From VMFW01 sp038058095 (GTDB lineage: Bacteria > Patescibacteriota > Minisyncoccia > UBA6257 > 2-01-FULL-56-20), in contig JBBUBW010000034.1 of NCBI GenBank assembly GCA_038058095.1, forward strand, positions 1 to 31,123: DNA of 31,123 nucleotides. The letters are read 5' to 3'. Below, piece by piece: positions 29,324-31,123 of the stretch. A model generated the notes under the pieces. That model saw nothing but the letters and a program-made list of their open reading frames with translations. It was not told the DNA's origin and did no database searches. The first letter of the stretch is position 1, and every line of letters starts with the position of its first letter. A program made the position numbers and the translations under genes.

Positions 29324-30490
29324 ATGAAAAACTCAAATCAAAACCAAATATCAAAAATAACCAAAGACGAGCTGGGCCCGGCTTATATTGTCGAAACCTA
29401 CGACCCCCAACTCGACTTCACTGGTTATCTGGTAATCGATAATTTAAATTTAGGCGTTGGCAAAGGAGGCATTCGTATGACGCCAGACGTGAGCGCGCTT
29501 GAAGTTTTTCGTCTCGCTCGCGCTATGACTTTTAAAAACGCTCTCGCTGGTTTGCCCTTCGGCGGGGCCAAAGCTGGCATCGTTCTAGATCCCCGAACAA
29601 TTACTCTCGAAAAAAAGAAAGCCGTTATGGAAAGTTTTGCGCGATCATTAAAAGCGCTCATTCCTCGTCTCTACATCGCCGGACCGGATATCAATACTAG
29701 CGAGCGCGAAATGCAGTGGTTTGCTGAAGCTAATGGTAATTGGAAATCCGCCACCGGCAAGCCGGCAAATTATTGCATGGACGCTTTTGGTAAAGGCGAT
29801 AAAAAGTGCGGCATTCCACACGAATTCGGCTCCACGGGTTTCGGCGTCGTTCAAGCGAGCAAAGTTGCTGCCGAGTTCGCGGATGTTGATATGAAAAACG
29901 CCACCGCCGCCATCGCCGGTTTTGGCAACGTCGGCACTTTCGCTATGAAACATTTAGACGAAATTGGCGTTAAAACCATCGCCGTTTCGGATCGACAGGG
30001 GGCTATCTATAATCCCAAAGGAATAGATTATAAAAAACTTATAAAGATCAAGGATTCAGGCAAATCCATCTTCGACTACAAAGACGCCAAACAAATCGGC
30101 CGTGAAGCCATCTATGAATTAAAAGTTGATATTCTGATTCCCGCCGCCACTCCCGACGTCATTAATGAAACCAATTATAAAAAAGTTAAAGCGAAAATTA
30201 TCGTTGAAGGCGCCAATATTCCGATGCAGGAAAAATACGAAGAATATTTCCACAAGAACGGAACGCTAATTGTCCCGGATATTATCGCCAACGCCGGAGG
30301 CGTTATCTCGTCCTACGCAGAATACCGAGGCTATAACCCAAAAAGAATGTTTGAAACCGTGGAAGCTAGAATTGTAAAAAATGTCCGCACGATTCTTTCG
30401 GCTTCAAAAAAAGAAAATCGCTCGCCCCGCAAAGTGGCAATGGAAATCGGCAAGAAACGGATATTATCAGCTAAGAGGAGAATATTTTGA
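29324..30490 (+). CDS. Glu/Leu/Phe/Val dehydrogenase (probable glutamate dehydrogenase)
   Basis: NAD(P)-dependent oxidative deamination of an amino acid, most likely glutamate. 388 aa, slightly short for the family. N-terminal catalytic domain: LGVGKGGIRMTPDVSALEVFRLARAMTFKNALAGLPFGGAKAGI, with Lys47 in KGGIR and the catalytic Lys in GGAKAG, then IAGPDINTSEREMQWF. Rossmann domain: AAIAGFGNVGTFAMKHLDEIGVKTIAVSDRQG (about 191-222), ILIPAATPDVIN and IVEGANIPM, then PDIIANAGGVISSYAEY. Substrate specificity is not certain. A TATATAA box ends 3 nt before the ATG, so the message starts near the start codon. Confidence 0.9.
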   Translation: MKNSNQNQISKITKDELGPAYIVETYDPQLDFTGYLVIDNLNLGVGKGGIRMTPDVSALEVFRLARAMTFKNALAGLPFGGAKAGIVLDPRTITLEKKKAVMESFARSLKALIPRLYIAGPDINTSEREMQWFAEANGNWKSATGKPANYCMDAFGKGDKKCGIPHEFGSTGFGVVQASKVAAEFADVDMKNATAAIAGFGNVGTFAMKHLDEIGVKTIAVSDRQGAIYNPKGIDYKKLIKIKDSGKSIFDYKDAKQIGREAIYELKVDILIPAATPDVINETNYKKVKAKIIVEGANIPMQEKYEEYFHKNGTLIVPDIIANAGGVISSYAEYRGYNPKRMFETVEARIVKNVRTILSASKKENRSPRKVAMEIGKKRILSAKRRIF

Positions 30491-30500
30491 GTTGTCATAT

Positions 30501-30523
30501 CTAAAACCTATAACCTAAAACCC
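30501..30523. repeat. Low-complexity repeat, intergenic copy
   Basis: CCTATAACCTAAAACCC-type sequence matching 11634-11656 in the YrdC gene at 21 of 23 positions. Confidence 0.6.
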
Positions 30524-30563
30524 AACACCTCACTTTGGCCAAACGTCGAGTTTTCTAACAAAA

Positions 30564-30591
30564 AACCGGTGCGACCGTAATCGCATCGGTT
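30564..30591. terminator. Bidirectional intrinsic terminator
   Basis: AACCGGTGCGA, loop CCGTAA, TCGCATCGGTT (one G.U pair). TTTTCTTTTT on the plus side and TTTTTTG on the minus side, between convergent genes. Confidence 0.87.
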
Positions 30592-30618
30592 TTCTTTTTC
30601 TGTTGTTTGCGGAGTTCA

Positions 30619-30930
30619 CTAGGTCGGAGGAGAGAAGCTGGCAAGCTTTCCTACCTCGACAAATCCATCCAGAACGAGCCACTCAACATCGACTTTGAGT
30701 CCAGCTCTTCCGAGGGCCTTGATGATGCTGAAAATCTCATCCCTATTGGTTGAGCAGACGCAGATGTAGGGCTTTGGAGTTTGTGCCTTATCGCACGACA
30801 CTGCTTCCATCGGAATGATTGATGTAATGGCGTCATTTGTGAGGCCGAGCCGTTCCATCACAAGATTTACGACCCCTTTCAGCGATGCGGCTTCTGGTGT
30901 TGAAAAACCGCAAATCTTAACATTCGGCAT
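30619..30930 (-). CDS. 103-aa hypothetical protein, possibly tautomerase-like
   Basis: Starts MPNVKICGFSTPEAASLKGV and continues VMERLGLTNDAITSIIPMEAVSC...PKPYICVCSTNRDEIFSIIKALGRAGLKVDVEWLVLDGFVEV. The Pro directly after Met and the beta-helix-beta pattern recall the tautomerase fold, whose catalytic residue is an N-terminal Pro; this is weak evidence only. GGGGAGGAAGAA before the ATG is a strong ribosome binding site. Own promoter at 31038, structured leader and terminator: a single-gene unit. Confidence 0.68.
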   Translation of the reverse strand: MPNVKICGFSTPEAASLKGVVNLVMERLGLTNDAITSIIPMEAVSCDKAQTPKPYICVCSTNRDEIFSIIKALGRAGLKVDVEWLVLDGFVEVGKLASFSPPT

Positions 30931-30964
30931 TTCTTCCTCCCCGTGACAAGTGAACAGTTTTTTG

Positions 30965-31001
30965 TTGACTTACCCGAAGATCCATTCCTTAGGTAAGCCA
31001 A
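30965..31001 (-). promoter_or_regulatory. Leader hairpin before the 103-aa gene
   Basis: Minus strand TTGGCTTACC, 17-nt loop, GGTAAGTCAA: 10 bp with one G.U that pairs only in the minus-strand RNA. No T-run follows, so it is not a terminator. It lies in a leader of about 100 nt. Confidence 0.5.
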
Positions 31002-31037
31002 CGAAAAAATATTAAGTTTTCAAATTTCAGTTGCTAA

Positions 31038-31065
31038 ATTATACTACTTACACACGGTTTGTCAA
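31038..31065 (-). promoter_or_regulatory. Promoter of the 103-aa gene
   Basis: Minus strand TTGACA (31065-31060), 16-nt spacer, TATAAT (31043-31038): full consensus. Predicted start near 31031. 31066-31123 holds no gene; TGTTA-GTAT-TAACA near the edge (31107-31120) is a small palindrome. Confidence 0.85.
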
Positions 31066-31123
31066 TGGAAAATAAAAAGTTTCGATTTTGTTAGCCAAAA
31101 TAGGGTGTGTTAGTATTAACAAA

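Noticed and set aside
1..31123. CRISPR array, prophage, transposase, toxin-antitoxin pair or rRNA/tRNA genes
   Set aside because: No regularly spaced repeats, no recognisable phage or transposase protein, no cloverleaf with a matching CCA-end region and no rRNA-like stretch was found by reading both strands.

Overview
The window most likely comes from a Patescibacteria/CPR bacterium, probably Parcubacteria-like. The evidence is the mix of reduced core genes with families typical of that group (DUF5671, DUF5652, a small Cys-rich YVCTG-type protein, a stand-alone tRNA-binding OB domain, Gmad2/GerMN, a short UvrC). Many core genes also have a -10 box only 5-8 nt before the ATG, which suggests leaderless mRNAs. 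TGA ends many genes (uvrB, queA, the tRNA-binding protein), so the code is standard. No rRNA, tRNA, CRISPR array, transposase or phage gene was seen. The lineage is an inference; no rRNA or ribosomal protein is present to prove it.

Layout. 1-334: no solid gene. 386-6241: uvrB and uvrA, separated by a convergent three-gene operon of small proteins (2607-3398) whose promoter is back-to-back with that of uvrA. 6354-8485: a small secreted protein, a 473-aa lipoprotein of unknown function and a minus-strand 57-aa gene. 8546-13647: uvrC, DUF5671, a pseudopilin-like protein, a YdjM-like membrane hydrolase, a YrdC/Sua5 protein and a GlcD-like FAD oxidase. 13830-17891: dinB, a CAP-domain protein, DUF427, a small membrane protein and a frameshifted HlyD-type membrane fusion protein. 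17944-20429: queA, a Cys-rich protein and metK (MetK makes the SAM that QueA uses). 20494-25867: a small basic protein, DUF378, Gmad2-GerMN, a Cys-rich protein, a tRNA-binding domain, nfo, a membrane protein-sodA-DUF5652 overlapping operon, acylphosphatase and a 3D-domain protein. 26060-30930: a SHOCT protein, tgt (second queuosine gene), a 45-aa gene, a PolB-type 3'-5' exonuclease, a 78-aa gene, Glu/Leu dehydrogenase and a 103-aa minus-strand protein. DNA repair is over-represented (uvrA, uvrB, uvrC, dinB, nfo, exonuclease), though the genes are scattered rather than in one operon.

Two patterns stand out. First, short palindromic or low-complexity DNA elements sit in frame inside conserved genes. 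The same hexapeptide NPP(A/V)GG interrupts UvrB and the Gmad2 protein, the same NSQxxTSN peptide interrupts UvrB and UvrC, and hairpin elements interrupt UvrA, UvrB and DinB. This resembles the Rickettsia palindromic elements. A pair of about 125-bp inverted-repeat elements also lies at 26340-26465 and 27961-28081; the first supplies the start codon of tgt. Second, the transcription units fall into two styles: core genes with leaderless-type starts and little -35 signal, and small orphan genes each with a TTGACA-like -35, a 5' leader, a strong AGGAGG-type ribosome binding site and a hairpin terminator. The second style looks like a set of stand-alone single-gene cassettes between core genes.
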